Position numbers and translations under genes: made by a program. 64,000 bases of DNA from Shinisaurus crocodilurus. Taxonomy: Eukaryota; Chordata; Lepidosauria; Squamata; Shinisauridae. The notes below the pieces were generated by a model that did not search any database, was not told the DNA's origin, and worked only from the letters and a program-made list of their open reading frames with translations. Below are positions 1-10,006 of the stretch, in pieces (positions within the stretch are counted from its first letter, which is position 1; every line of letters begins with the position of its first letter). The stretch covers positions 126,298,402 to 126,362,401 of the forward strand of contig CM037877.1 in NCBI GenBank assembly GCA_021292165.1, given 5' to 3'.

Positions 1-573
1 ATGGCCCCTGTGAACATTCCAAGTGACGCCATTGGCTCTCATCTATTTTGGGCTGTACAGGCACAGCGAGGGTTTTTTGGAGATTTGAACCCACCAGTCT
101 TTGTCCTTGGGTGATGGAGAGTATGCGTGCCAAGTTTGGGGTGGATCCGTCAAAACGTGATGGAGCCTATGCGATGACACCCCTCACACAGCAGTCATTC
201 AGTCATTTAAAAAGTTTCCCTCCCTTTTCACCCCCTCAGAGAACATTCTAAATGGCCTAGGGGAGATCTGCATACCCAGCCCTATTGGCCCCTGCAGGAA
301 TTCATACGAACATTCTAAGTGTTGTATGGGCTATTTACATAACTGCTCCTATTGGCTCCTGCAGTAATTCTGAGGTGAGGTCGATTTGCATAACTGCTGC
401 CCTGTTGTTTTGCCCATAGGAGATATGAGAGTGGGGTGATTTTGCCCCCTTTTTTCACCCCCTTAGGGATGGCATTTCCAAAAATCCTTCCTTAGTGGGG
501 CTCTACGTCATAAAAGCAATGTTCCTTCAAAATTTCACGTTCCTAGATTAAAAGGTTTGAGCTGGGCGTTTAT
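1..573. other. Unclassified non-coding, repeat-like DNA
   Basis: There is no credible gene. Pyrimidine-rich blocks ending in CCCCCTCAGAGA and CCCCCTTAGGGA occur near 230 and 460, and two 'CCTATTGGC(T/C)CCTGCAG' segments occur near 283 and 345. This suggests an internally repetitive dispersed element that continues into the GTCA tract on its right. The window begins inside it. Confidence 0.4.
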
Positions 574-614
574 GAGTCAGTCAATCAGTCAGTCAGTCAG
601 TCAGTCAGTCAGTC
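574..614. repeat. (GTCA)n microsatellite at the end of an unclassified repeat
   Basis: About ten tandem GTCA units, followed by a short TATATATA run near 625-640. The preceding 570 bases carry CAGTCATTC, CCCCCTCAG and CCCCCTTAG blocks that look like part of a dispersed element. I could not name the family. Confidence 0.6.
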
Positions 615-840
615 CACTTTCTTATATATATATAGATAGCGCTGGATAGCGTTCAAAGTGCTTCACATACATTATCTTGTTGTAACCCTTATAGCAACCC
701 TATATATGTCAGAATGAAGTCCACTTCATAGTGCTTCCAAAAACAAGGAGGGGTTATATACTGTCCTAATCTTATAGGCCCATTGCACTTATTAATCAGG
801 ACAACAAATATTAATCACTATTAGTGAATAGGTTGAACAA

Positions 841-1035
841 GATGATCAGAATGTATTCATACAGAGACCAAATAGATTTTTATTTCATATAAGCAGCTAT
901 CTAACAATATAGAATGTATGCTAAATATAATCTATAAAGCAAAATAATCAGATGACTGAGTGACATCTTTGGTGCAGGATTAAAAAAAAAAGCCTTTGAT
1001 TGGTTGGACTGGACTGATCTGAAATACACTTAAGA
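841..1035 (+). pseudogene. Decayed L1-type reverse transcriptase fragment
   Basis: Translated with frameshifts, this stretch gives YRDQIDF followed about 50 codons later by KKAFDWLDW. That matches the spacing of the L1 reverse transcriptase 'LDAEKAFDRVNW' block. It is short and carries stops, so it is a dead LINE remnant. Nothing beyond the RT core can be identified. Confidence 0.4.
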
Positions 1036-1548
1036 ATGAATATAGGTCAGCAGCTTTTAAGGCCACTGATGCACTATCCAACTCACCAATAGTGCAAGTA
1101 GCATCAATGGCTGTTTCTCAGAGCGCTTTCCAGTCAGGAAAGGCTGCCCTCTACCAATTTTGCTGTATCCTGCTGCTGTAAAACATTTTGGCAGAGCTAT
1201 TAGACAGATTAATTCTGGCACCCAAGGCATGAAAGCCGAAGGGATGTAGACAATAAATGCAATCTCCTTGCATATGCTGTGCCTAATTTGGGTAAAATAC
1301 AGACATCTTCCTTCCAAAAACAAAAGAAGGAATTCAAAGACAGCCATGTTGGCTACAAAATAGATTTTCAAAAAACAAATAATCAAAGAATAAATCTGAA
1401 TCCAAACTCTCTCTTTGAATCTGTCATGAAATATGTAATCAAATGGGACAAAAGTGTGTGTGTATGGGGTGGGGGTCGAAGTGGTATGGCATATTGCCAT
1501 GGTATATCTTGCAGCAAATATTATTTTAATTTCAAACTATTTGCTGAA

Positions 1549-1830
1549 TTCATAGAATCATAGAAAAGTAGAGTTGGAAGGGGCCTACAAGGCCATCGAG
1601 TCCAACCCCCTGCTCAATGCAGGAATCCAGGTCAAAGCATCTCTGACAGATGTCTGTCCAGCCGCACCTTGAATGCCTCCAGACTGGGAGAGCCCACCAC
1701 CTCCCTAGGTAGTTGATTCCATTGTCTTATTGCTCTGACAGTCAGGAAATTTTTCCTGATGTTTAGGTGGAATCTAGGTTCCTGTAACTTGAGCCCATTA
1801 TTCCGTGTCCTGCAAACTGGGAGTTTACCT
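1549..1830 (-). mobile_element. CR1 LINE 3' end (truncated)
   Basis: The left edge reads TCATAGAATCATAGAA, the reverse complement of the ATTCTATGATTCTATGA tail that ends CR1 LINEs. It runs into the typical CR1 3' region (GTTGGAAGGGGCCTACAAGGC on the + strand, then the segment encoding the end of the ORF2 protein). Only about 280 bases remain, so the copy is strongly 5'-truncated. The same consensus recurs at 28376, 61010 and 62734, and in the tails of the SINEs described elsewhere. Confidence 0.85.
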
Positions 1831-2239
1831 CCTTGTATTCAGAATCAGAGTCAGGATCGGAGGCAGAAGCTATCTGAGAACTTTATTGGGCAGAACATTA
1901 ACTGCAAAGCTAGGTATTTCCTGTTGCTTATACAAAGGATTACATTTATCTTTGTTAAAAAATATAGTTCAACTTTATGCAACAAAAAATCACAGCTTAT
2001 GGGTTGTGTAAGAAATTTGCCAAGACTCTGAAAGAAAAGGAATGGGTGGAAATATGGGATGTTGATGCCCCATTGTCTGTCTGTGGCCAGACAAAAGAGA
2101 GCGCCTTCTTTTGAAGTGCCCTTTATATTTTCATACCATTTATATAGATGGTATTCTATTCCTGTCCACGTCAAACATATAGTTAAGGCTGACTGATGGC
2201 TGTGCTCAAAGGGTTGTGGGAAATCACGTGGGCACATAG

Positions 2240-2278
2240 ATTCATAGATCATAGAGTTAGAAGGGGCCTACAAGGCAC
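2240..2278 (-). repeat. CR1-type tail fragment
   Basis: ATTCATAGATCATAGAGTTAG followed by AAGGGGCCTACAAGGC matches the CR1/SINE tail seen many times in this window. Only about 40 bases survive, next to a MIR-like segment. Confidence 0.6.
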
Positions 2279-2319
2279 CTACTACAACTAGTAGTATGAC
2301 GACGACTACTACTCCTTGG

Positions 2320-2402
2320 ATATAGTACTTTGAGTGTCCAAAGTACTTCACAGATATTATCTTGTATTCCTGACAACAACCCTATAAAGTAGGTCGTCGT
2401 TG

Positions 2403-2449
<47 letters not shown>

Positions 2450-2590
2450 TGCAGTATGCATCCATACTGCAGTGTAGATGGAGAGCTGAAAGTGAAAGAG
2501 TGGCTTGTATAAGGCCATCTGCTGAGCTCATGACAGTGGTAAGTTTCAAACTGGGGCTGTCCTGAATTCTAGCTTACTCCCTTAGCCATT
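2320..2590 (-). repeat. MIR-like/tRNA-derived SINE remnant with internal (TCA)n
   Basis: The order 'ATTATCTTGTATTCCTGACAACAACCCTATAAAGTAGG', then a TCA repeat, then 'TAAGGCCATCTGCTGAGCTCATG' and 'TTTCAAACTGGGGCTGTCCTGAATTCTAGCTTACTCCCTTAGCCATTAAAGTACTC' follows the layout of MIR/core-SINE elements. The TCA microsatellite at 2402-2450 sits where MIR copies often carry short A/T-rich repeats. A shorter relative lies at about 650-720. Confidence 0.5.
2402..2450. repeat. (TCA)n microsatellite
   Basis: About sixteen uninterrupted TCA units. This generates a spurious poly-methionine reading frame on the minus strand. Confidence 0.95.
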
Positions 2591-2664
2591 AAAGTACTCT
2601 GTGCGTATCTGGAGCAGGGAGGATACTGTGCCACCCCATGGCTGTAGGCTTGTAGGATACTGCA

Positions 2665-2970
2665 AAAGGTCTCAACTTGTTTCCCATGCTGTTTAACATC
2701 AGCATGAAATCACTGTGTGAGGCCAACCAGAGTTTACCGGGAAGTGCCACCAATATGCTGATGATACCCATTTCTCTCACACTCTCTTTTCCATCTCCTC
2801 TTAGGGAAGTGGTGGAAGTTCTGTTCAGGAGCCGTAATAGATTGGATGATAGTGATCTTAATCTTGTCTGGATTAAAACTGAAGCTTAATCCAGACAAGA
2901 TGAATTATATTGTCTATTGCTAGGGAATATGTTTGGTTCTGGGGTAGTTGTACAACCTGTTTTGCACTCC
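2665..2970 (+). pseudogene. LINE reverse transcriptase fragment (L2/CR1-like)
   Basis: Reading with frame changes, MLFNISMKSLCEA is followed by an MLMIP(I)SL segment in the place of the YADD box. EVVEVLFRSRNRLDD and a lysine/leucine block ending LNPDK come next. This is the order of the palm and post-palm regions of a squamate L2/CR1-group LINE. Stops and frame breaks show it is inactive. The clade is inferred from wording of the motifs, not from a search. Confidence 0.5.
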
Positions 2971-3361
2971 CACTGAAGTCTCAGGTTTGCAGTTACAGTC
3001 ACATAGGAAAATCAGCCAGTCACATTGGAAAAGTTAGGGAATGCGATATGTTCTCCCCTTTTCTGTGCAACTCTTCAGTGCCTCTTGGGGGTATTGCCAG
3101 CTGCCCCCATGTTTGGTGTGAATTTCAGTATGGGATCACTTTATGGAAAATGGCTCCCATGCCACTGATGGTAAGTCACCCAAAGTGGTCCCTCCCCAAA
3201 CAATTAAGAACATTACATCACAGGCGATATAGAGAACATACCATAACCTAGGGCAAAGAGACTTAATGCCCCATTATGGAGTGAAGCAACACTGGAACAG
3301 CCATGCCATCTTGCCAGAGCAACCCCCCACCCCCACCCCGTGCTCAGCAATGGATTCATAA

Positions 3362-3678
3362 TAGATTCATAGATCCAGGGCTTTTTTTCTGGTGGAACTC
3401 ACCGGAATTGAGTTCCAGCACCTTTTCTTCTATTAATTGCATTACAATTTAATCGCCATCTACTCCCGAGGAAATGTAATCCAAGAGTTCCGGTACCCTT
3501 TTCTCCAGAAAAAAAAGCACTGCATAGATCATAGAGTTGGAAGGGGCCTACAAGGCCATCGAGTCCAACCCCTTGCTCAGTGCAGGAAACTAGAGGAGGG
3601 GTCTCCCATCGAAGTAATAACCTGGCCTGACCCTGCTTAGCTTTCCACACTCAGACAAGCTGAGCTAGCATGAGCCAC
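3362..3678 (-). mobile_element. 5S-rRNA-headed SINE with CR1-like tail, copy A (split by a MITE)
   Basis: On the minus strand the right part reads AGCTAAGCAGGGTCAGGCC then TTACTTCGATGGGAGACC. This is the internal control region of 5S rRNA with few changes. It is followed by a CR1-type tail (GGGGTTGGACTCGATGGCC, then TCTATGATCTATG). The element is cut by a hAT MITE at 3376-3522. The tail sequence CATAGATC is duplicated on either side of that insertion. Confidence 0.8.
3376..3522. mobile_element. hAT-type MITE with perfect 8-bp target duplication, copy 1
   Basis: The ends are CAGGGCTTTTTTTCTGG and, inverted, CAGTGCTTTTTTTTCTGG. The flanks are perfect 8-bp duplications, CATAGATC at 3368-3375 and 3523-3530. 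Eight-base duplications and CAG..CTG ends are characteristic of hAT elements. At 147 bases it is non-autonomous. A nearly identical copy lies at 63179-63324, which implies recent or late activity. It inserted into the tail of a 5S-headed SINE and is therefore younger than that SINE. Confidence 0.9.
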
Positions 3679-3940
3679 GAATGAGTGTGGCAGTGATTTA
3701 ATGGGCACGATATTGACAAGCCAGTTCAACTGCACAGGTCAGTGCCATCACTGCGCATGTGTTAAAATACAGAGACAGGCAGACCTTTTCAAGGATGGAC
3801 AATACATTCAAATACACTGCAATATTTATTTTATTGAATGAGTTCAGTGAACCCTGAGTTACAATATACCGTACATTAGAAAAGGAAGCCTAGGTTCAGA
3901 TAACAATAAGAACACGGGCTTTTCAAAGTTTTACATTTCT

Positions 3941-3958
3941 GTCACATGGTGTCGCTGT
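3941..3958 (+). promoter_or_regulatory. CSE/CTCF-like promoter element of PCDHA exon 1
   Basis: GTCACATGGTGTCGCTGTT lies about 208 bases before the ATG of the first protocadherin exon. The core aligns with the other four upstream elements (consensus CACAWGRTGTCGC) and with the CTCF consensus CCASYAGRKGGCRS in forward orientation, apart from T at one G position. In mammals the conserved CGCT-containing element binds CTCF and is needed for stochastic promoter choice. The function here is inferred from position and sequence. An AT-rich TTTAATAAAA stretch follows directly and could take the TATA role. Confidence 0.8.
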
Positions 3959-4164
3959 TTAATAAAAAATAGTGACAGAGGACTAGATAAGTCAGCTGCT
4001 CTCTCCTTTGTGCAGACATTTGCAGCAAATAAATGGACCATTAGGACTGCCTGATATAGGAACAGTATTGAACATTTAGGGTACATGCGAACCAATTTGT
4101 ATTTGTAGTCCAGAAAGATACAAGAGTGTATATTCTTTTGTGTTCTGCATGAAAACAATTTACT

Positions 4165-6537
4165 ATGGATGTTAGGCAACAAAGCTCCTTGGTGAGGAGG
4201 CAGCTGCTGCAGTTGGTTTTGCTTCACACAGCCTGGGAAATGGGGAGCGGCCAACTCCATTATTCTGTACCGGAGGAATCCCAGCATGGCACCTTCGTGG
4301 GCCGCATCGCCCAGGATCTGGGGCTGGAGGTGGAAGAGCTCATGCCTCGTATGTTCCGGATGGAGTCTTCAGATCATGGGCACTATTTTGAGGTAAATTC
4401 CCAGAATGGGATTTTGTTTGTTAATTCCCGAATAGATAGGGAGATGCTGTGTGCCAAAAGCCCTGTTTGTACCATTCATCTGGAGGTGATTGTAGATAAA
4501 CCCCTGAGGATCTTCCATGCAGAGGTGGAAATCAAAGATATAAATGACAATGCCCCCATATTCACTGTAAATCAGTTGAATCTCCTTATATCAGAATCAA
4601 CGGTGTATGGTTCTCGCTTCTCTCTAGAGAGTGCTTCCGATGTAGATATTGGTAAAAATGCCCTTATTACATACAGGATCAACCCAAATGAATACTTTGT
4701 TCTGGACACTCAGAATAAGCATGATAAAAGTATGTTACCGGATATTGTTTTAAAAAAGACTTTGGACAGAGAAGATATCTCTTTGCACCATTTATTGCTT
4801 ACAGCAACAGATGGGGGTCAACCAGAACTCACAGGAACAGTACAGGTAGTGATAACTGTGCTGGATATTAACGACAACAGACCTGTTTTTAATCATTCAG
4901 TTTATGAAGTGAGTTTACCAGAAAGTTCAGCAAATGGGACCCTTGTTGTTACATTAGAAGCAACAGATCTTGATGAAGGCATTAACAAGGACATCATCTA
5001 TGGCTTTAAACCACCTTTACCCTCAGCTGTTCAGAAAACATTTGAAATTAATCAGAATACAGGAGAGGTCAGGTTGAAAGGAAAACTAGACTTTGAAGAA
5101 GTCAATTTATATGAAATTCAAGTACAAGCTATTGACAAAGGCCATGCACCAATGGGAGCAAACTGTAAACTTTTGATAGAAGTGTTGGATGTGAATGACA
5201 ATAGCCCTGAGATGTCATTGAAGTCACTATCGGTGCCAGTTCCAGAGGACTCCCCACCAGGCACAGTGGTGGCACTGATCAGCATCTCTGACAGGGACTC
5301 CGGGCCTAATGGGCAGGTCAGCTGCTCCCTGTGGCCCCCCCGGCTACCCTTCAAGTTACTGTCCACCTTCAAGAATTACTACTCTCTGGTGGTGGCTGAG
5401 CCCCTGGATCGGGAGCAGGAAGCAGAATACAAGCTGGTAGTGACCGCCCGGGACCAAGGGGCTCCATCACTATCAACCACTAGCAGCCTCGTGGTGCCCA
5501 TTGGCGATGTGAATGACCATGTCCCCGCTTTTGCTCAACCCTTCTACACGGTCTTTGTGAAAGAGAACAACCCACCTGGTGCTCACATCTTCACTGTGTC
5601 TGCCTCAGATCCAGATATAGGTGAGAATGCCCATGTCAGCTACTGGCTGGATGAGCTCTGGCCCCTGTCGAGCTATGTCTCAGTGCACTCAGAGACGGGG
5701 AAGCTCTATGCCTTGCAGCCCTTGGACTACGAGGAGCTGAAGCTGTTGGAGTTCCAGGTGAGGGCCAAGGATGCCGGGCTGCCCTCCTTGTGTGGCAACG
5801 TGACGGTGCAAGTCTTTGTGGTGGATGAGAATGACAATGTGCCAGTGGTGACTGTGCCAGTGGAGGAGATCTCCACCCCGCTGGTGGTCCCCATGACAGC
5901 TGGGCATGTGGTTGGCAAGATCCGGGCCCTAGATGCTGACTCAGGCTACAACGCGTGGCTGCGCTATGAGCTGCACGAGGGGGCCGGTGGGCCTTGGCGC
6001 GTAGGGCTCTACAGTGGTGAGGTCAGTACAGCACGTGCCTTGGATGAGGCAGAGGGCAGTGGCAGCCACAGTTTGCTGGTGCTGGTGAAGGACCACGGCA
6101 AGCCAGCTCTGTCAGCCACAGCCACGCTGACTATTTCGCTGGTAGCCAGTGCCCAGGCCATCCAGGCTGATGCCCGCCTCCCTGGAATGGGAGGGAGTCC
6201 AAGGCCCCTGGTGGACAACATCAATATCTATCTCATCATAGCCATCTGCTCAGTGTCCAGCTTGTTCCTGCTGGCCATCATTATGTATGTGGCCTTGCGA
6301 TGCCATTGTCAGCCTCAGGAAGCAGCGATGTACGGTCCTGGCACGGCTACATTGGTATGTGCCAGCGAGGTGGGCAGCTGGTCATATTCCAATCGCCATA
6401 GTCACATCTTAGGCGGTGTGGCAGGGGAGTCCAGTGCCAAAAGTGACCTCATGGTTTTCACCCCCAACGTACCTGTTTTTGCAGAGAATGGGGAGGTGGG
6501 GAATATGAAGGAACTGGTCCCAGATTCATCTGGACAG
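4165..6537 (+). CDS. PCDHA: Protocadherin alpha variable exon 1 (791 codons to splice donor)
   Basis: This exon encodes a neuronal homophilic adhesion receptor of the clustered protocadherin alpha family. Residues 1-28 form a signal peptide ending before [11 protein letters not shown], the classic alpha EC1 start. Six EC repeats follow. The calcium-binding linker motifs lie at residues 125-129 (DINDN), 234-238 (DINDN), 342-346 (DVNDN), 448-452 (DVNDH) and 554-558 (DENDN). A CX5C loop is at 96-102 and the transmembrane helix at about 687-711. The variable cytoplasmic part contains [17 protein letters not shown]. The coding exon stops in phase 0 at CAG|GTGAGT (6538). Translation past it reaches a stop near 6675 and should not be used. 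The start was chosen as the first in-frame ATG giving a signal peptide of family length. The fourth linker has His in place of Asn. EC4 onward is nearly identical to exon 2. Family assignment is strong; the isoform number is unknown. Confidence 0.96.
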
Positions 6538-6542
6538 GTGAG

Positions 6543-6574
<32 letters not shown>
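6538..6574 (+). other. Splice donor with adjacent CT-repeat tract
   Basis: The donor GTGAGT of exon 1 runs straight into about 30 bases of CT dinucleotide repeats (6543-6574). The donor itself is near consensus (CAG|GTGAGT). A polypyrimidine tract this close to a 5' splice site is unusual and could bind PTB/TIA-type factors, which is inference only. Confidence 0.7.
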
Positions 6575-6675
6575 GAATTATAGCTACGGGGCACCACATT
6601 TTTTCAGGTTGTATGTCAATGATCTGTGTATGCATTTATGAAAATATTAGATTAACTACTTGTAACTGCTTTTAG

Positions 6676-7321
6676 CATGCTTTAATTTTTGTTTAAATAA
6701 ATAGAAGTAGTGAATTTGATCATTCCTCCCTGCAAACCAGTTCACTGTAATCTAATTACATCTAATTAAATTTGCACCTGCTGAAGGGTACTGGTAATAA
6801 TTAAGAGAAAGGGAGAAAAACAATATTCCATGGTGGAAATCTGTTATTAGACCACCTGCCCAGGCAAAAAAGGTGATCAAAGGCTTTTATAAGACAGTTG
6901 AAGGCACAATACAGACTTGTCGGTGGACTATTTTGTTTTTAATGGAACCCCAAGGTACACCAACTAGAGCAGCTCAAAACAGCGGCTCAGATGTGCTGCA
7001 GATGTACCTTAGGAATTCAGGAACAGACTGCCTCTGAGCACATCCTCAGCCCAGCATTTCCCCCCCAGTACCAGAATTGAGGTAACAGTCCTATCACTCA
7101 GCAATCCACTCTTGGTTTCCCTCCAAATGTCTCAATTGCAGCAGCCTAACTGACATTGCACTATTATACACACTTACCTGGGAATAAGCTTCATTGCATA
7201 TACAGGGGGAACTGTTGGGAAGGGGAGGATGCATTTGCACTGTTGGGAGGAGGGGGCCTTTAGCTGTTGTTTTAAATATTGTGAGTCAGAAACCCCTGCC
7301 AATCTATCACAAATCACCCAG
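6676..7321. other. Spacer, no gene seen
   Basis: AT-rich intronic/intergenic DNA after exon 1. I see no coding potential, RNA gene or delimitable mobile element. Its right edge holds the first copy of the 19-base target duplication of the following L1. Confidence 0.5.
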
Positions 7322-7340
7322 TGATCTACCAGTAGATTCT

Positions 7341-10006
7341 TTTTAAAAAATTCATAATATTATTATTTTTTAATAACAAAAACAAACAATACAGAAACAT
7401 AACAAACACAAAAAGGACTTCCGATTTTCTCCACAACAGATATAAGTAACAATACTTTCTTTTACTCTATAATTACAAAGAAAGTTCCCTTTTCTCCCAT
7501 TGTCCCAATTTTTTCTTTCTCATCAAACCCACAAATATACACATCATTTTTTTCTAAACTCTGGAAAAAGTCTATTAGAGGTTTCCACTTGGCCATAAAT
7601 GTAGTTATTGACCTTTCTCTAATTAGTATCATAAGTTTAGCCAGCTCCGCCAATTCCATCATCTTCACCATCCATTCTTCTACTGAAGGTAAAGCTGAAC
7701 ATTTCCACTTCTGTGCATACAATAATCTTGCTGCCATTGTCATATATAAAAATAAAGTTCCATGACTTCTTTTCAGCTGATTGTCCAGTATTCCCAGAAG
7801 AAATGACTCTGGTTTCAATTGTATATTAATCTTTAAGATATTTTGCATTAATAAATGCATTTGTATCCAATTTTTTTTTCTTACATGTCCACCACATATG
7901 GTAAAATGTTCCTTCTTGTTGTTCACATTTCCAGCATGCACCTGAAGTGCCATTATACATTTTAGCCAATTTCTCTGGTGACATATACCAGTGATACATC
8001 ATCTTATAAAAGTTCTCTTTAAGATTAGAACATAATGTAAATTTCAAACTTTTTAACCACATATTTTCCCCACTGCACCATTAATATATTGTAACCAAAA
8101 TAAATGCATACACAGATTATACATTTTAGAAATGACGTGCTCATCATTTACACATACAACCCTTTCAAATTCAGACTTATTTTGTTCAGTCATAAAGCCT
8201 TTTATCTACTTTAAACCTTTCTACAATTTATAAGTAAGAAAACCATTGGCATGTATGACCTTCCTTTATCAAATCCTCTCTTGATTTTATCTTGTATGCA
8301 CCTTGTAAAAATTCTAACATATTGCGATACGTCAACCAGTTGTGTGAACTCATCATTTCTCTTCCATAGTGTGCTTCTTGTGCTGATAACCACAGTGGTA
8401 TTTTCTGACAAAACCTTGGTTTATATTTATTCCATATTCTCAAAATGGCACTTCTAATATAATGATTATTAAATTCTGCATTAACCTTAGCTTTGTCATA
8501 CCACAAATACCCATGTATCCCGAATCTAAATTAATGTCCTTCTAATTCCAATAATCTATTATTTTTCAGCAACATCCATTCCTTCATCCGCCAAACTAAA
8601 CAACAAGCTGCAAAATATTATTTCATAGATTCATAGATCATAGAGTTGGAAGGGGCCTACAAGGCCATCGAGTCCAACCCCCTGCTCAATGCAGGAAACT
8701 AGAGGAGGGGTCTCCCATCCAAGTAATAACCAGGCCTGACCCTGCTTAGCTTTGCATTCTGTAATAACTTATATTTAACTCGTGGTTTTTTCCCTTGCCA
8801 TATAAATTTAGATATATCTTTCTGCCATTGTTTAAATGGCAAGTCTGTTGTCAAAATAGGAATTATCTGAAACAAAAATAACATTATAGGTAATACATTT
8901 GACTTAATTATAGCTATTCTTCCTAAAAGTGACAATTGAACTCTATTCCATCTTAATAGATCTTTTTTGATTTCATTCCAAGTCTTAACATAATTGTTTT
9001 GAAACAACATACAATTCATATTTGAAACCTGTTTTATTAGTCAATTTTATTTGGTCTTGGATATTCATATTTTTTGTTAACATCTTTGTCTTCAATTTAT
9101 TAACTTTAATACCTGCTACTGCACCAAACTCCTTCAATTTACTCATTAAGTTTTCAATTCCCTTTGGAGGATCTTCCAAAATCAACACCAAATAATCCAC
9201 AAAAGCTCTCAGCTTATAAGATTCTTTTTTAATCTTTACACCTCAAATTCTTCCCTCTTGCCTTGTATCTCTATTCAATATTTCCAGAACAAGAATAAAC
9301 AGCAACGGTCGGTGACAATGGGCAGCCTTGTCTTGTTCCTCTTTGTATTTCACATGATTTTGTCAAATCTCCATTAATAATTATTTGTGCCGTTTGTGAA
9401 GTGTAAATTGATTTTATCCATTTAATAAAGTTCCCCCCAAAGTCCATGTCTTCCAAGACTTTAAATAAAAAATTCCAGTTCAAATTGTCAAAGGCCTTCT
9501 CAGCATCTAAAAAAATCAATGCAGCTTGCTTTTCATTATGTTTTTCCAAATATTCCAACACATCCAAGACAGTTCTGACATTATCTTTCAACTGTCTTTT
9601 AGGTAAAAAATCCACTTTGATCCTCATGAATAATTTCTTGAATAATTTTTTTGAGTCTTTCAGCCAAGCAGTAACAGCTCTGTTGTGTAGGAAATCTCTC
9701 GTAATTCATGAATAAATATTGAGAAATGAGGATTGGCGGGCTTTCATATCCTTTCAGGATTCCAGACACGGCTGCAACCTTGTTGTAATTTCCTTCACCC
9801 CAGATGGTTCCCGCTGGTTATGTTGAGACCTTCATCCGGCAGAAAAGAACCCATAGAAAGACAACCCTTGGGGTTTATTAGGCTTATCTCTTGCTCATCC
9901 CTGTTATTCCAGGGAGATTACGCCAGCTAATTGCTGGCTTCAGCCGCGTTGTTTCTTCACTCTCCGTGAAGACCTTGGTCCACCATTAACCCTCACTGGA
10001 AGTCCC
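7341..10006 (-). mobile_element. L1 LINE copy with 19-bp target-site duplication
   Basis: The copy is bounded by a perfect 19-base repeat (TGATCTACCAGTAGATTCT) at 7322-7340 and 10007-10025. The minus strand encodes pieces of an L1 ORF2 in order. They are the RT finger/palm (PKRQLKDNVRTVLDVLEYLE, LDAEKAFDNLNW, GTRQGCPLSP) at about 9270-9650, the thumb region at 8985-9200, then the C-terminal RWNRVQLSLLGRIAIIKSNV and FIWQGKKPRVKY at 8760-9019. Further C-terminal parts run down to about 7470. Frameshifts and stops show it is dead. The terminal 290 bases (9716-10006) do not translate as RT and may be 5' UTR joined by an internal deletion. A 5S-headed SINE is nested at 8622-8754. Confidence 0.9.
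8622..8754 (-). mobile_element. 5S-rRNA-headed SINE with CR1-like tail, copy B (5'-truncated), nested in L1
   Basis: This has the same structure as the copy near 3362-3678: a CR1-like tail at the left, then the 5S internal control region complement (GGGGTCTCCCATCCAAGT, then CCTGACCCTGCTTAGC). It breaks off in the 5S part at about 8754, where L1 coding sequence resumes. Confidence 0.85.

Noticed and set aside
2257..2448. A poly-methionine frame on the minus strand
   Set aside because: Produced entirely by the TCA microsatellite.
5689..5918. Antisense open frames within the protocadherin exons
   Set aside because: They recur in identical form in exons 1 and 2 because the sense sequence is shared. 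They are shadows of the conserved EC5-EC6 coding sequence.
6538..6675. C-terminal extension of exon 1 past the donor (and the same for the other four exons)
   Set aside because: All five exons have a phase-0 GT donor at the position where homology between them ends. The extensions share no sequence with each other and run into CT repeats or spacer DNA.
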